This document shows, piece after piece, positions 28,901 to 38,600 of a stretch of DNA of 64,000 nucleotides. Under the pieces are notes generated by a model. The model saw only the letters and a list, made by a program, of their open reading frames with translations, ran no database searches and was not told where the DNA came from. The stretch comes from Chitinophaga sp. GbtcB8 (GTDB lineage: Bacteria > Bacteroidota > Bacteroidia > Chitinophagales > Chitinophagaceae). The stretch is from the NCBI RefSeq assembly GCF_019091455.1, contig NZ_JAGXJN010000024.1:56680-120679 (forward strand). Reading direction: 5' to 3'. Position 1 is the first letter of the stretch. Each line of letters starts with the position of its first letter. The position numbers were made by a program, and so were the translations under genes.

Positions 28901-29761
28901 CTTGGCGTAAATGTAGGGCATGAAGATATTGAGAGCCCGCAGGTTAAACGGGAAGGGGTATACGTAGCTAAGTACCCGCAGCGTGCCTACCATGAACAGC
29001 AGGTACAGGAATCCCATGAGGGGGTTCTTATGCCGGGCCAGCAGCGTGGCAAAAAGGTTCAGGAATATAAGCACGCAAATACAGCCCAGCACCCGCAGTA
29101 TAACGCTGAGCAGGTTAGGCGGGCTTGCATCCAGCGCGGGATCGTAGTACAGGTAAAATAAAATGATGTTCCTGTTATTGAGCACCGGTATGCCCGGCGG
29201 ACGCATTTGTATGCTGTATTCCTTGCCCAGGGCCGGCTTATCAAAAAAGTGATCTACCAGGTAATCATTGCTGATGCTGTATTCCATGGCTACCGGCAGC
29301 AGCCCTACCAGGTAGCGGCTATGCCCGGGCGCGCCGGGTAATTTGCGGCACAACACTTCATAATAACCGTTCTTGAGCTTTGCAAAACCAGAGCCTTGTT
29401 TCAAAGGCTGCAGGTCGTCCGGCTGAACCAGGTTGGTGCTCCAGAACAGCAGCCAGCGGCCGGTGGCGGTGCTGTCATATGCATATACGTAGTAGTCGCG
29501 GTTGTGCAGCGCTTTCAGCTCCTGTTCATTATAATTGCGCTGAAAGAGGTGCCTCATGGTGAGGGTATCGGCGGCCAGCTGCTCAAAGGAAAGCTCCCGG
29601 TTATGCAGGCTTCTTTCCAGGCTCCGCTTTACCCCCTGCGGGGATGAGTAGTACGACCAGTAATTGCTGAACAAAAAAGCAAAGGTGAATAACCATGCGG
29701 CTATGATCAGCAGGTAACCATGCCGCAGGAAAAAAAGGCGTATTTCTTTAATGTCTAACAT
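25988..29761 (-). CDS. Large NtrY-like membrane sensor histidine kinase
   Basis: 1257 residues from the ATG at 29761; an in-frame start at 29800 lies in the repeat spacer. The N-terminal 500 residues contain many transmembrane helices, followed by a periplasmic or extracytoplasmic part, a further TM segment near 760, another sensor loop, a TM near 925, HAMP (about 945-1000), HisKA with H1046 in VAHEIKNPLTPMKLSIQYL, and HATPase with DNGEGI and GTGLGLAMCKNIVEQA. HEIKNPLTP is the NtrY-type H box. No NtrX-like regulator is adjacent. mazG lies upstream on the same strand, separated by a repeat. Confidence 0.9.
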   Translation of the reverse strand: MLDIKEIRLFFLRHGYLLIIAAWLFTFAFLFSNYWSYYSSPQGVKRSLERSLHNRELSFEQLAADTLTMRHLFQRNYNEQELKALHNRDYYVYAYDSTATGRWLLFWSTNLVQPDDLQPLKQGSGFAKLKNGYYEVLCRKLPGAPGHSRYLVGLLPVAMEYSISNDYLVDHFFDKPALGKEYSIQMRPPGIPVLNNRNIILFYLYYDPALDASPPNLLSVILRVLGCICVLIFLNLFATLLARHKNPLMGFLYLLFMVGTLRVLSYVYPFPFNLRALNIFMPYIYAKDEIFHSLGDLLLNVLLTFWMLLFFREHVKTINAPALRYKWQSWLVIALASLVMFIVGQFLSELIQSLVIDSKISFDVTNPFSLNEYSLIGFIILGFIAFSFLFFSQIINFLLNELTQSRHRTKYIFLGAVGILWLLFRIHNPEIPYFTVMVLWLLFYVMLLDMFSSRFENSLATVAFVFWLVLLTVTTSAVLVYYNNKKELSQRERLAINLSKQRDPYLEMLLNDVNRNAGDDELMQLFFQDRRSSSQLPREMLENELKQKYFKGYLSRFNLTFYFFDENGYPVYPSDTASLYSLNPRILRQSDQVGNDNDLYYNERSFNDYSYIGKQVFYRDSVIIGSMVYELTPAVVNPQKLYPELLVDGELSDPEKESAAAYSYAIYDKNILVSNNNDFPFPIKLYNSDIPLTDVSEKTVNGHSVLIYKASRDKVVMVVKESRSFIEFITLFAYMFCLFLLIIVIYRLLDLLVKARMRIGQLRALVDVSIRRKVHGTVIFVVVFAFIILGGTTILFFINRSETENRERLSKTMNEVAHDVEKEFYTQRMFDELEDLYDPVFQSGLQSSVSDIAEDRALDINIYDRDGNLEVSTQPLMTEKGLLSRKMHPAAYFHMFRLNRIQFIQEEKIGSMRYLSGYVPLRNPKGEVFAYLNVPYFATQTELNQQISNFLVALINFNAFIFLIAGMLALLITNSITKSFSLVTEKLRHVNLGQRNDEIEWEKDDEIGALVKEYNKMVRKLEVSAVKLAKSEREGAWREMARQVAHEIKNPLTPMKLSIQYLQRAVGNDSPNVKELTNNVAHTLVEQIEHLSNIASDFSAFSRIGEAVNEVLLLNETLHSLHALYQGQPGCEIRYDEPTQPYYVYADKTQMNRLFTNLLQNAIQAIPESRSGNIIMHMEATEDRQWVIVSVQDNGEGISPEIQSRIFVPNFTTKNSGTGLGLAMCKNIVEQARGEIWFETRINTGTTFFVKLPLVEH

Positions 29762-29772
29762 GAAATCAATGG

Positions 29773-29918
29773 GCAGATGTGCAAATATGCAGATGTGCAA
29801 ATATGCGAATATATAAATGTGCAGGTGATGAAAAAATGTGCGGTTTCAGATGTACAGATATTCAATTGTTCATTTCCTGCGTTCCCCCATTTGCACATCT
29901 GCACATCTGCATATTTGC
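29773..29918. repeat. GCAAATATGCAGATGTGCA inverted word repeat
   Basis: The left arm (29773-29806) reads gcagatgtgcaaatat twice. The right arm (29890-29925) is its complement in a different word order. An exact 19-base inverted match pairs 29781-29799 with 29900-29918. It lies between mazG and the large kinase gene. Confidence 0.7.
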
Positions 29919-29921
29919 ATA

Positions 29922-30692
29922 TTATTCTTTTGTTTTTACCTCGTTCCATAACCCGTCCATTTCAGTGAGGGTCATATCAGCAAGCTGGCGCCCCTGTTGT
30001 GCGGCCAGGGTTTCCATTTGCTGAAAGCGGCGTATAAACTTTTTATTGGTGCGCTCCAGCGCATTTTCTGCATCTATTTTCAAAAAGCGGGAGTAGTTGA
30101 CCAGGGAAAACAGCAGGTCGCCAAATTCATCTTCCACCTCCTGCTGGTTGCCGGTTTGCAGGGCTTCCTGCAGCTCCTGCAGCTCTTCCTGCACTTTATC
30201 CATTACCTGCTGGGTATTATCCCACTCAAAACCTACCTGTTTGGCTTTTTCCTGCAGGCGCATGGCTTTTACCAGGGCCGGCAGGGATACGGGTACGCCG
30301 CTAAGGGTAGACTTTTTTCCTTCTTTCAGCTTCAGCTTTTCCCAGTTCTGCTTTACCTGCTCTTCATTTTCTACCTGCACATCACCATAAATATGCGGGT
30401 GCCGGTGAATGAGCTTGTTGCAGATACCGGTAATGACATCGTCTATAGTGAACTGCTGCTGCTCGGTTCCTATTTTGGCGTAGAACACAATGTGCAGGAG
30501 CAGGTCGCCCAGCTCTTCTCTTATGGATTGCCAGTCGTTTTCTGTGATGGCATCGGCCAGCTCGTACATTTCTTCAATGGTAAGCTGCCGGAGTGATTGC
30601 AGGGTTTGTTTCCGGTCCCAGGGGCATTTTTCCCGGAGATCGTCCATAATATTGAGCAGCTGTTGAAAGGAGGCGGTTTTTAGCGTTTCCAT
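29922..30692 (-). CDS. mazG: Nucleoside triphosphate pyrophosphohydrolase MazG
   Basis: 256 residues from the ATG at 30692 (METLKTASFQQLL). The frame is open upstream to 30881 but through repeat sequence. Two MazG helical domains are present: CPWDRKQTLQSL with EEMYELADAI and EELGDLLLHIVF in the first, and EVEDEFGDLLFSLVNYSR in the second, with the ExxE-ExxD metal sites intact. It hydrolyses NTPs and dNTPs and cleans the nucleotide pool. Length and architecture are those of full two-domain MazG. Confidence 0.96.
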   Translation of the reverse strand: METLKTASFQQLLNIMDDLREKCPWDRKQTLQSLRQLTIEEMYELADAITENDWQSIREELGDLLLHIVFYAKIGTEQQQFTIDDVITGICNKLIHRHPHIYGDVQVENEEQVKQNWEKLKLKEGKKSTLSGVPVSLPALVKAMRLQEKAKQVGFEWDNTQQVMDKVQEELQELQEALQTGNQQEVEDEFGDLLFSLVNYSRFLKIDAENALERTNKKFIRRFQQMETLAAQQGRQLADMTLTEMDGLWNEVKTKE

Positions 30693-31343
30693 TGGATAAA
30701 TGTAGTAAAAATAGTCCACGGACCAGAGGCAGTGCGGGAGTCCATGGTCCATAGTCGATGGTCCATTGCCTGGTGCGTGGGGGAAGTGGTGCGTGATCAG
30801 TCCACGGCCCACTGCTGAGAGGTCCATGATTAGGGTTGATGGCTGGGTGCATGGGGAGGTGGTGGTGAGAGTTGATGGCATAGTGTGTGCGGGAGGTGTT
30901 GAAAGTGAGGAAGGAAAGATGGGGAGTGTAACTGGTTGGCAGTGAGGCGGTGTTTATTTGCAGCGGAGAGCTGTAGCGGGGATGTGCCAGGCTAAACGGT
31001 TTAAAAGGCCATTATTTAACATACGATATAATACAGATAGTCAGGAGCAATACGTTATATAAGACCGGAATATTCCATGAGCTGTTACCTCCGCGGACCA
31101 GGCAGCGGACTATAAACTGTGTGGGTAGTCTGCGGGCTTTGAGCTGAGGAATGCGGGCCGGCCGGTATACGAACCACCGCCTCCGCGCACCGGGCTATGG
31201 ACCATAGACCATCGACCATGGACCGGCGCCACAGGCGCCCCCGCCTGTTAACAACTTTCGATTGCCGGAAAAGCCATTTTAGTTACATTTGCGACCGGTT
31301 TTTACAAAAGCTTACTTTTTAATTATTCTTTATTAGTTAATTC
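30693..31343. repeat. 650-base spacer with TCCATGG-word repeats and tex promoter
   Basis: At 30716-30800 and again at 31193-31226 lie words such as tccatggtcc, atagtcgatgg and ctatggaccatagaccatcg; the two blocks are complementary to one another. The 13-mer gcctggtgcgtgg (30768-30780) is shared with 16225-16237. The middle (about 30880-31190) shows no gene. The right end contains the tex promoter. Confidence 0.6.
31262..31291 (+). promoter_or_regulatory. Consensus Bacteroidota promoter for tex
   Basis: TTG (31262-31264), 19 bases, then TACATTTG (31284-31291). Spacing and both boxes match the -33/-7 consensus of Bacteroidota sigma factor RpoD. The start codon lies 52 bases downstream. Confidence 0.8.
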
Positions 31344-33626
31344 ATGAATACCAAACACATCGCACTCATTTCAGCGGAATTAGGTATTGCTGCCAGGCAG
31401 GCAGAAAATACCATGAACTTGTTGGCAGAAGGTGCTACGGTACCTTTTATCAGCCGCTACCGGAAAGAGGTAACCGGCAGCCTGGATGAAGTGCAGATCG
31501 CCCGTATTGAAGATCTGAAGAAACGCTACCAGGAAGTGGATGACCGCCGTGAGTTTATCATTAAAACCATCACGGAGCAGGAAAAAATGACCCCGGAGCT
31601 GCTGGGCAAGCTGGAAGCTAGCTGGAACCTTACGGAACTGGAGGACATGTACCTGCCTTACAAGCCCAAACGTAAAACCCGCGCTACCACGGCCATTGAA
31701 AAAGGCCTGGAGCCGCTGGCCAAAATTATTTTTGAGCAGGGAGACATTGCGCTGGATACCCTGGCCGCCCAATATGTAAATGATAAAGTTGCTTCTGCAG
31801 ACGAAGCCCTGAAAGGCGCCCGCGATATTATTGCCGAATGGATCAACGAGAACGCGGAGCTGCGTGATAAGCTGCGTAAGCTGTTCACCCACACCGCCGT
31901 GCTTACCTCCAAAGTAATAGAAGGTAAAGAAGAAGAAGGACAGAAATACAAAGACTACTTTGATTTCCAGGAAGAGCTGCCGGCCATCCCCTCTCACCGT
32001 GTACTGGCCATCCTGCGCGGGGAAACAGAAGGTTTCCTGTACGCTACCGTAATGCCGGTGGAAGATGAAGCCCTGGAGATCATCCAGAAACAATTTGTGA
32101 AAGGCAGCGCTGCAGCCCGGGAACAAATGAACAAGGCTATAACGGATGCGTATAAACGCCTGCTGCGCCCCTCGCTGGAAAACGAGTTCCGCGCGCTGGC
32201 TAAAGAAAAAGCTGATACTGAAGCTATTGACGTATTTGCTGAAAACCTGCGCCAGCTGCTGCTGGCAGCCCCACTGGGCCCCAAGGGCGTAATAGCCATT
32301 GACCCGGGTTACCGTACCGGCTGTAAAGTAGTGGTGCTGGATGAGCAGGGCAATATGCAGGATAACGATGTAATATATCCCCTGGAAAAGAACTACAAAC
32401 GCGATGATGCAGAAGCCCTGCTGAAAAAATGGGCCAAACAATATAACACCCTGGCCATTGCCGTAGGTAATGGTACTGCAGGCCGCGAAACAGAGGAGTT
32501 TGTAAAGAAGATAGACTTTGGCACCAAGATCAATGTATTTATGGTGAACGAAAGCGGCGCCTCCGTATACTCCGCTTCTGAAGTGGCCCGTGAAGAATTC
32601 CCGGACCATGATGTAACGGTACGTGGTGCAGTATCCATCGGCCGCAGGCTCATAGACCCGCTGGCAGAGCTGGTGAAAATAGATCCCAAATCAATTGGTG
32701 TAGGGCAATACCAGCACGATGTGAACCAGTCGCACCTGAAACAAAGCCTGGACCGTGTGGTGGTAAGCTGCGTAAACAATGTGGGCGTAAACCTGAACAC
32801 CGCCTCCAAACACCTGCTGGCCTATATTTCCGGCCTGGGCCCTTCCCTGGCGGAAAACATTGTGAAGTACCGTAAAGAGAACGGCGCATTTAAGAGCCGT
32901 GCATCCCTGAAGAAAGTACCCCGCCTGGGCGAAAAAGCTTTTGAACAGTGCGCCGGCTTCCTCCGCATTGAAAATGGCGACAACCCGCTGGATAACTCTG
33001 CCGTGCACCCGGAACGTTATGGACTGATAGAAGCCATGGCTGCCAAACAGCAGTGCAGCGTGCAGGAGCTGATGGCTAAGGAAGACCTGCGTAAAAAGAT
33101 AAATCCGAAAGAATATGTGAGTGAAGAAGTAGGCTTGCTGACACTGGAAGACATTCTGAAAGAGCTGGATAAACCCAGCCGCGACCCGCGCGATGAAATA
33201 GCCATCTTTGAATATGCAGAAGGCATTCATAAGATAGAAGATGTAAAACCCGGTATGACACTGCCCGGCGTAGTAACCAATATCACCGCTTTTGGCGCCT
33301 TTGTGGATATTGGCGTTAAGCAGGATGGGCTGGTGCACATTTCCCACCTTTCCAACAAATTTGTGGGCAACCCTAACGAGGTGGTGAAGCTGAATCAGAA
33401 AGTAACGGTAACGGTGCTGGAAGTAGATGCTTCCCGCAAACGCATTTCCTTATCTATGAAAGATAATGAGGCGCCGGCGGCAGGTGGCAGCAACAGCGGT
33501 GCACCGCGGAAAGAACGCCGCGATAATAACAGCGGCGGTAACAAGCCTGCTGGTAAGCAGGCGGCAGCTGCGCCGTTGAATGATTTTCAGGCTAAGCTGC
33601 AGGAGTTGAGGAAGAAGTTTAATTAA
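31344..33626 (+). CDS. tex: RNA-binding transcription accessory protein Tex
   Basis: 760 residues. The order is the N-terminal Tex domain (PFISRYRKEVTGSLDEVQI near 34), the YqgF/RNase H-like domain (IAIDPGYRTGCKVVVLD near 320), helix-hairpin-helix repeats (GLGPSLAENIVKYR near 500), and a C-terminal S1 domain (GAFVDIGVKQDGLVHISHLS near 655), then a Gly/Asn/Lys-rich low-complexity tail. It is a cytosolic nucleic-acid-binding protein affecting transcription. The length is standard. Its own promoter and two downstream hairpins make it monocistronic. Confidence 0.97.
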   Translation: MNTKHIALISAELGIAARQAENTMNLLAEGATVPFISRYRKEVTGSLDEVQIARIEDLKKRYQEVDDRREFIIKTITEQEKMTPELLGKLEASWNLTELEDMYLPYKPKRKTRATTAIEKGLEPLAKIIFEQGDIALDTLAAQYVNDKVASADEALKGARDIIAEWINENAELRDKLRKLFTHTAVLTSKVIEGKEEEGQKYKDYFDFQEELPAIPSHRVLAILRGETEGFLYATVMPVEDEALEIIQKQFVKGSAAAREQMNKAITDAYKRLLRPSLENEFRALAKEKADTEAIDVFAENLRQLLLAAPLGPKGVIAIDPGYRTGCKVVVLDEQGNMQDNDVIYPLEKNYKRDDAEALLKKWAKQYNTLAIAVGNGTAGRETEEFVKKIDFGTKINVFMVNESGASVYSASEVAREEFPDHDVTVRGAVSIGRRLIDPLAELVKIDPKSIGVGQYQHDVNQSHLKQSLDRVVVSCVNNVGVNLNTASKHLLAYISGLGPSLAENIVKYRKENGAFKSRASLKKVPRLGEKAFEQCAGFLRIENGDNPLDNSAVHPERYGLIEAMAAKQQCSVQELMAKEDLRKKINPKEYVSEEVGLLTLEDILKELDKPSRDPRDEIAIFEYAEGIHKIEDVKPGMTLPGVVTNITAFGAFVDIGVKQDGLVHISHLSNKFVGNPNEVVKLNQKVTVTVLEVDASRKRISLSMKDNEAPAAGGSNSGAPRKERRDNNSGGNKPAGKQAAAAPLNDFQAKLQELRKKFN

Positions 33627-33636
33627 TTTTTTCTTT

Positions 33637-33664
33637 GTTCCTTTTTGCTTCCCCAAAAAGGAAC
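33637..33664 (+). terminator. Hairpin after tex
   Basis: An 11-bp stem, gttcctttttg (33637-33647) with caaaaaggaac (33654-33664), 11 bases after the tex stop. Confidence 0.65.
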
Positions 33665-33814
33665 CAAAAAGGGGACCGCAACCGGTTACCGCCCGGTTGC
33701 GGAGTGGTACCTTGATTGAGCTTTTTTGCTACTGTGGTGCCGGGCTTTGGGCCTTGATGACATTAGCGATATTGATGACATTGGAGATATTGGAGATATC
33801 GGAGAATAGAATTT

Positions 33815-33861
33815 AAATGTAAAAGGGAATGCAGTTGATCGCTGCATTCCCTTTTACATTT
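33815..33861. terminator. Bidirectional 20-bp terminator between tex and cheB
   Basis: A perfect 20-bp stem, 33815-33834 with 33842-33861, with a 7-base loop. It has T-rich flanks on both strands, so it can serve tex and the convergent signalling operon. The core gggaatgca is shared with the terminator at 7535. Confidence 0.88.
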
Positions 33862-33889
33862 AGCATTTTACATTTGAAATTTTATATTC

Positions 33890-34471
33890 TTATTTTAATA
33901 GCGTTCTTAAGAATATGCCAATGTCTTCTCCTTCCAGGATTACGCTTACTTTGGTCAGGTTTATGGCTTGCTGGGGCATATAGCCTACTTCTGCGGTGGC
34001 GGGTTGCTGCGCAATGGTGAAACCGCCGGCATCGGCAATGTTCTTGAGGCCTACAGCGCCATCGGCATTAGCGCCGGATAATAATACGCCTACTAACGCG
34101 GGGCCATATACGAGGGCGGCTGATTCAAAAGTTACATCTATGCTGGGGCGGCTATAGTGCACTTTTTCAGAGGCATCCAGTGAAAAAGTATACTCGTTTT
34201 CCAGGAGTAAATGATAGTCCGGCGGGGCTATGTAAATGGTGCCCGGTAAAATGAGCTCCTTATCCTCTACTTCCTTTACCACCAATGTTGTTTGGGAGGA
34301 GAGCAGATCTGTCAGAATAGAATCGCCGCCTTTGCCGCGGTGTACTATCACTACAAAGGCAACATCTACCGCTTCCTGTACGGCAGCCACGATCTTCAGG
34401 ATGCTATCCAGGCTGCCGGCAGAGCCGCCGATCACCACCATCCGGTATTTACTTACATCACCTTCCGCCAT
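33890..34471 (-). CDS. CheB-type methylesterase domain protein
   Basis: 193 residues: a stand-alone CheB catalytic domain without the usual receiver. The catalytic triad is visible as S17 in VIGGSAGS, H44 in VIVHRG and D137 in LSGANADGA. It may deamidate or demethylate glutamyl residues. No methyl-accepting chemotaxis receptor, CheA or CheW is present, so a non-chemotaxis role with the hybrid kinases around it is likely. The start overlaps the end of the CheR gene by 19 bases, which indicates translational coupling. Confidence 0.92.
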   Translation of the reverse strand: MAEGDVSKYRMVVIGGSAGSLDSILKIVAAVQEAVDVAFVVIVHRGKGGDSILTDLLSSQTTLVVKEVEDKELILPGTIYIAPPDYHLLLENEYTFSLDASEKVHYSRPSIDVTFESAALVYGPALVGVLLSGANADGAVGLKNIADAGGFTIAQQPATAEVGYMPQQAINLTKVSVILEGEDIGIFLRTLLK

Positions 34472-35292
34472 ATTCTTTCCCTGTTTTCCAGTTGTTTAAA
34501 CTTACGGGCTATGGGGCTAAAGCGCAGATTCTCTTTGGAACCCAGCACCAGGAAACCCAGCTTTTCAAGGCTGTCGTCAAATAATGTGAGCACATTATCC
34601 TGCAGGTACTTATCAAAATAAATGAGCACGTTGCGGCAAAAGATCAATACAAATTCATTGAAGGAGCGGTCGGAGACCAGGTTATGCGTAGCTACGATCA
34701 TCTTGGCCTTTAAACGGTCGTCGAATTTGGCCCAGTTGTATTTGGCGGTGTAGTACTTTGAAAAATCATGCTTACCGCCGGAAAGAATATAATTCTCTGA
34801 GTATTGTTTCATTTCACTGATCGGGAACACGCCTTTGCGGATATTCTCAATGGCTGTTGGGTTCAGGTCTGTTGCATACAGCAGTGATTTGTGCAGCAGG
34901 TTAGCCTCATCCAGCAGAATGGCCATGGAATACACCTCCTCCCCTGTGGCACAACCGGCGTGCCAGATGCGGATAAAGGGATGTGTGGCCAGTATGGGCA
35001 GCACCTCTTCCCGGATGGTCTTAAACACCTGGGGATCGCGGAACATTTCCGTTACATTCACCGTTAGCTCTTCCACCATACGGGTAAGGTAGGCAGGATC
35101 CTGGCGTACGCGGTATAACAGCTCTGCAAAACTGGGGAAGCGGTCTATGATCATCAGGCGACTCACCCTTCTTTTTAAAGAAGCGCGGGCGTAATTGGTG
35201 AAGTCATAGCCATAGCTGCGGAACAATTCATCCAGCAGCAGGTCCAGCTCTTCATCCTTCACACTATTTTCCATTTTATCGTGCATACTCAT
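34453..35292 (-). CDS. CheR-type protein-glutamate methyltransferase
   Basis: 279 residues with the N-terminal helical CheR domain and the SAM-binding domain: IRIWHAGCATGEEVYSMAI and FVLIFCRNVLIYFDK are hallmark motifs. It methylates glutamates in receptor-like partners using S-adenosylmethionine. It overlaps the response-regulator gene upstream by 17 bases and CheB downstream by 19. The probable start is Met1 or Met6. With CheB it forms a reversible methylation pair in a two-component cluster. Confidence 0.94.
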   Translation of the reverse strand: MSMHDKMENSVKDEELDLLLDELFRSYGYDFTNYARASLKRRVSRLMIIDRFPSFAELLYRVRQDPAYLTRMVEELTVNVTEMFRDPQVFKTIREEVLPILATHPFIRIWHAGCATGEEVYSMAILLDEANLLHKSLLYATDLNPTAIENIRKGVFPISEMKQYSENYILSGGKHDFSKYYTAKYNWAKFDDRLKAKMIVATHNLVSDRSFNEFVLIFCRNVLIYFDKYLQDNVLTLFDDSLEKLGFLVLGSKENLRFSPIARKFKQLENRERIWRKVM

Positions 35293-35641
35293 CCAGCAGC
35301 TGCTGCAGTTTATCTATGTCTACCGGTTTTGAGATATAACCATCGGCCCCGGCGGCCAGGCATTTATCCCTGTCGCCGGCCATGGCCTGTGCGGTAACGG
35401 CTATTACCGGCAGGTGCTGCCATTGGGGCGATGATTTGAGTATAGGAATGGCCTCATACCCATCCATGTCCGGCATCATCATATCCATTAAAATGATGCC
35501 AATCGTATTTCCGGCTGTCAGCAATGCAAATGCTTCCTGCATACCGGTGGCGGTTTCACACTGAAAACCCCTGGCTTTCAGCACGGCGGTGAGGGCAAAA
35601 ATATTCCGGCTGTCGTCGTCTATTATTAATATGCTGTGCAT
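35276..35641 (-). CDS. Single-domain response regulator
   Basis: 121 residues, REC only. The acidic pair is in LIIDDDSRN, the phospho-Asp in IILMDMMMPDMDG, and the conserved Lys in YISKPVDIDKL. It has no output domain, so it likely acts by protein contact or as a phosphate shuttle for the hybrid kinase 23 bases upstream. Its closest look-alike is the last REC domain of that same kinase, which suggests duplication. Confidence 0.95.
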   Translation of the reverse strand: MHSILIIDDDSRNIFALTAVLKARGFQCETATGMQEAFALLTAGNTIGIILMDMMMPDMDGYEAIPILKSSPQWQHLPVIAVTAQAMAGDRDKCLAAGADGYISKPVDIDKLQQLLDEYAR

Positions 35642-35664
35642 TCCCTTATATATTGCTTTTGGAG

Positions 35665-38600
35665 TTATTCATATAACCATACCCGTAACAGGGACACCAG
35701 CTGGTCTACATCCACCGGTTTGGTAATGTAGTCGGATGCGCCGGCATTGATACACTTCTCGCGGTCGCCGGTCATGGCTTTGGCAGTTACCGCTATTACC
35801 GGCAGGTTGCGGTACTTATGCATTTGCCGGATGCGGCGGGTGGCTTCATATCCATCCATTTCCGCCATCATCATATCCATGAGCACCAGGTCTACGCTGG
35901 GTACTTCATCCAGCTGTTTAAGCGCTTCCCTGCCATCTATGGCGGAGATCACCTTCATGCCATAGGCTTCCAGCGATTTGGTGAGGGAGAAGATGTTGCG
36001 TACATCATCATCCGCCACCAGCACTACCTTACCCTTCAGCACCTCACTTAAAGCGCCCATACGTTTATAGCGGGTTACGCTGCGGTCTTTTGTATTCTCT
36101 TCTACCAGGTGCAGGAAAAGGGATACCTCATCCAGGATGCGCTGGTAAGAGTGCGCTGTTTTTACTACGATCGAATCTGCATATTGCTTAATGCGCATTT
36201 CTTCCACATGTGAAAGGTTGCGGCCTGTGAACACAATAATGGGCAGGTTCTCATACCCCGGCGATTTCTTTACTTCCTCCAGTACGTCGTATGAGTGCTG
36301 CGCGGGCACACCCATATCCAGGATCACACAATCCACCTCACTGCGGTTAAGGGCTGTGATGCCATCGCCTACCGTGGTCCGGATCTGTGTATGCACGTTA
36401 AATCCATCCAGGTAATAGGCCAGGGCCTGTGCATGTTTCTGGTTCTCTTCTACGATCAATACCTTTTTCGGGTGCCTGCTCAGCGCCTGTTCTATGCGCA
36501 GGAACACATCGCTCAGCTTATCTATATCTACCGGCTTATTTATAAAGTCTACTGCACCGCGTGACAGGCTGCGGGTTTTAGCCTGGTAAGACGACATCAT
36601 GTGCACGGGAATGGGGCGGGTGGCTGCATCGGCTTTCAATTCCTCCATTACTTCCCAACCGGTTTTTACGGGCAGCTGTATATCCAGTAAAATGCCCAGG
36701 GGGCGGAAACGGCGGGCCAGCTCTACTCCTTCATCGCCCCTTACGGCTACAATTCCCTTATACCCTTTTTGCCGGGTATAGTCCAGCAGGGAGCGGGCAA
36801 AGGCGGTATCATCTTCTATGATCAGGATCACCTTTTCACCTGCTTTTATGTTATCACGATCATCCGGAACTGCGGGCGGAATATGCGCTGACAGGAATTG
36901 CAGATCTTTCACCAGCTCATCTTCCTTCGGTTTTTCCTGCTGTGAGGCTGTGATCTCTTCCTGCACAGGGGCCGGGATAATGGGTTTAACGGGATGAATG
37001 GAGGCGCCTTTTTGCAGGGGCAGGGTAAGCGTGAAAGTGCTGCCCTTGCCTTCCTCACTGTCCAAACTGATCTCGCCTCCCAGCAGCTTGGCCAGCTCCC
37101 GGCTAATGGACAATCCCAGGCCGGAGCCTCCGTACTTTCTGCGGGTAGAGCCATCTGCCTGCTGAAAGGCTTCAAATACAGTTTGCTGCTTATCTGCCGG
37201 TATACCAATGCCGGTATCCTGTACGGCAAAGGAAATGGTATGAACGTCTTTGGTGATGTGCAGGGTAACTGCGCCGCGGGCGGTGAACTTCAGCGCATTG
37301 GAAATAAGGTTGCGCAGGATCTGCTGCAGGCGCAGGCGGTCTGTTTCCAGCATTTTAGGCAGCTCGTCTGCTGCTGCTATGCGGAAGGTAATGTTCTTAT
37401 CTTTTGCAATGGGGCCGAACAGGGAGCTCATTTCCCCTGTTACACTTTCAATATCTACATACTCATATTCAAGCTCCATTTTACCGGATTCTATCTTGGA
37501 CAGGTCCAGTATTTCATCTATCAGCGTTAACAGGCCATTACCGGAGCTGCGGATCACTGTGGCATATTCTATCTGGTCGCTCAGCAGGTTACCGGCATGG
37601 TTCTCTGACAGCAGGCGGGAAAGCAGCAGGATGGAGTTGAGCGGCGGACGCAGCCCATGCGACATATTGGCCAGGAACTCTGATTTGTACTTAGTGGTTT
37701 GGGCCAGCTCTTCTGCCTTAGCCTGGATCTCAAAATTGCGTTCCAGGATCAGCTCATTCTTTTCTTCCAGCAGGCGGCTGCGTTCTTCCAGCTCCTGGTT
37801 GGCCTGCTGCAGCTCTTCCTGCTGTACGCGCAGCTCTTCTTCAGAGGCCTGCAGCTTCTGCGACTGGGCTTCCAGCTCTGTATTAATATTCTCCAGCTCA
37901 CTGTGCTGCGACTGCAATTCTTCTGACTGGGCCTGTGTTTCGGCCAGCAGGTCCTGCAGGCGCTGATGGTCCTGTGCGCTGTGAATGGCCTGGCCTATAT
38001 TGTAGGATGCTATTTTCAGGAATTCGCGTACCACGGAGCTGTAAGTGTCCAGGGTAGCCAGCTCCATTACTCCTTTTAAACGGCGTTCATGAATAAGAGG
38101 TACGGCTATAATGTTTTGCGGCTTAATACTGCCGGCTGCATGGTTCACTACCAGTGCGGCATCCGCTATATTTTCCAACAGCAGGTCTTTACCGGATAAG
38201 GCGGCCTGCCCGGCCAGGTCCTCGCCCAGCAGCAATGTTTTTTTAGCGCTGTCCTTATTTAACCCATAGCTGGCAGTCAGGCCCAGGGTTTCCTCATCCT
38301 TCAGCAAATAAACGGCGCCTACCTGGGAGCCGGTATAGTCTGTAATAAATTCAATAATGCTATAGGCCAGAACATCCAGCTGTTTTTCACCGATCATTTT
38401 TTCATTCAGGCTGGCAATACCGGTTTGTGTCCATTCCTTGTGCGAGAGGGTGGCGAAGGAATAGTCCAGCGATTGTGCCATCTTGTTCAGGGCCACACCC
38501 AGGGAGCCCAATACATCCTTCCCTTCATCGCTTACCCGTACCTGGTAGTTACCGCCGGAGATCTTGTCTGCAATACCCTGGATAATAGCCAGGCGGTTAG

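Noticed and set aside
31380..32609. 409-codon minus-strand frame inside tex
   Set aside because: Shadow of a strongly conserved gene; Phe- and Gln-rich composition is typical of antisense reading.
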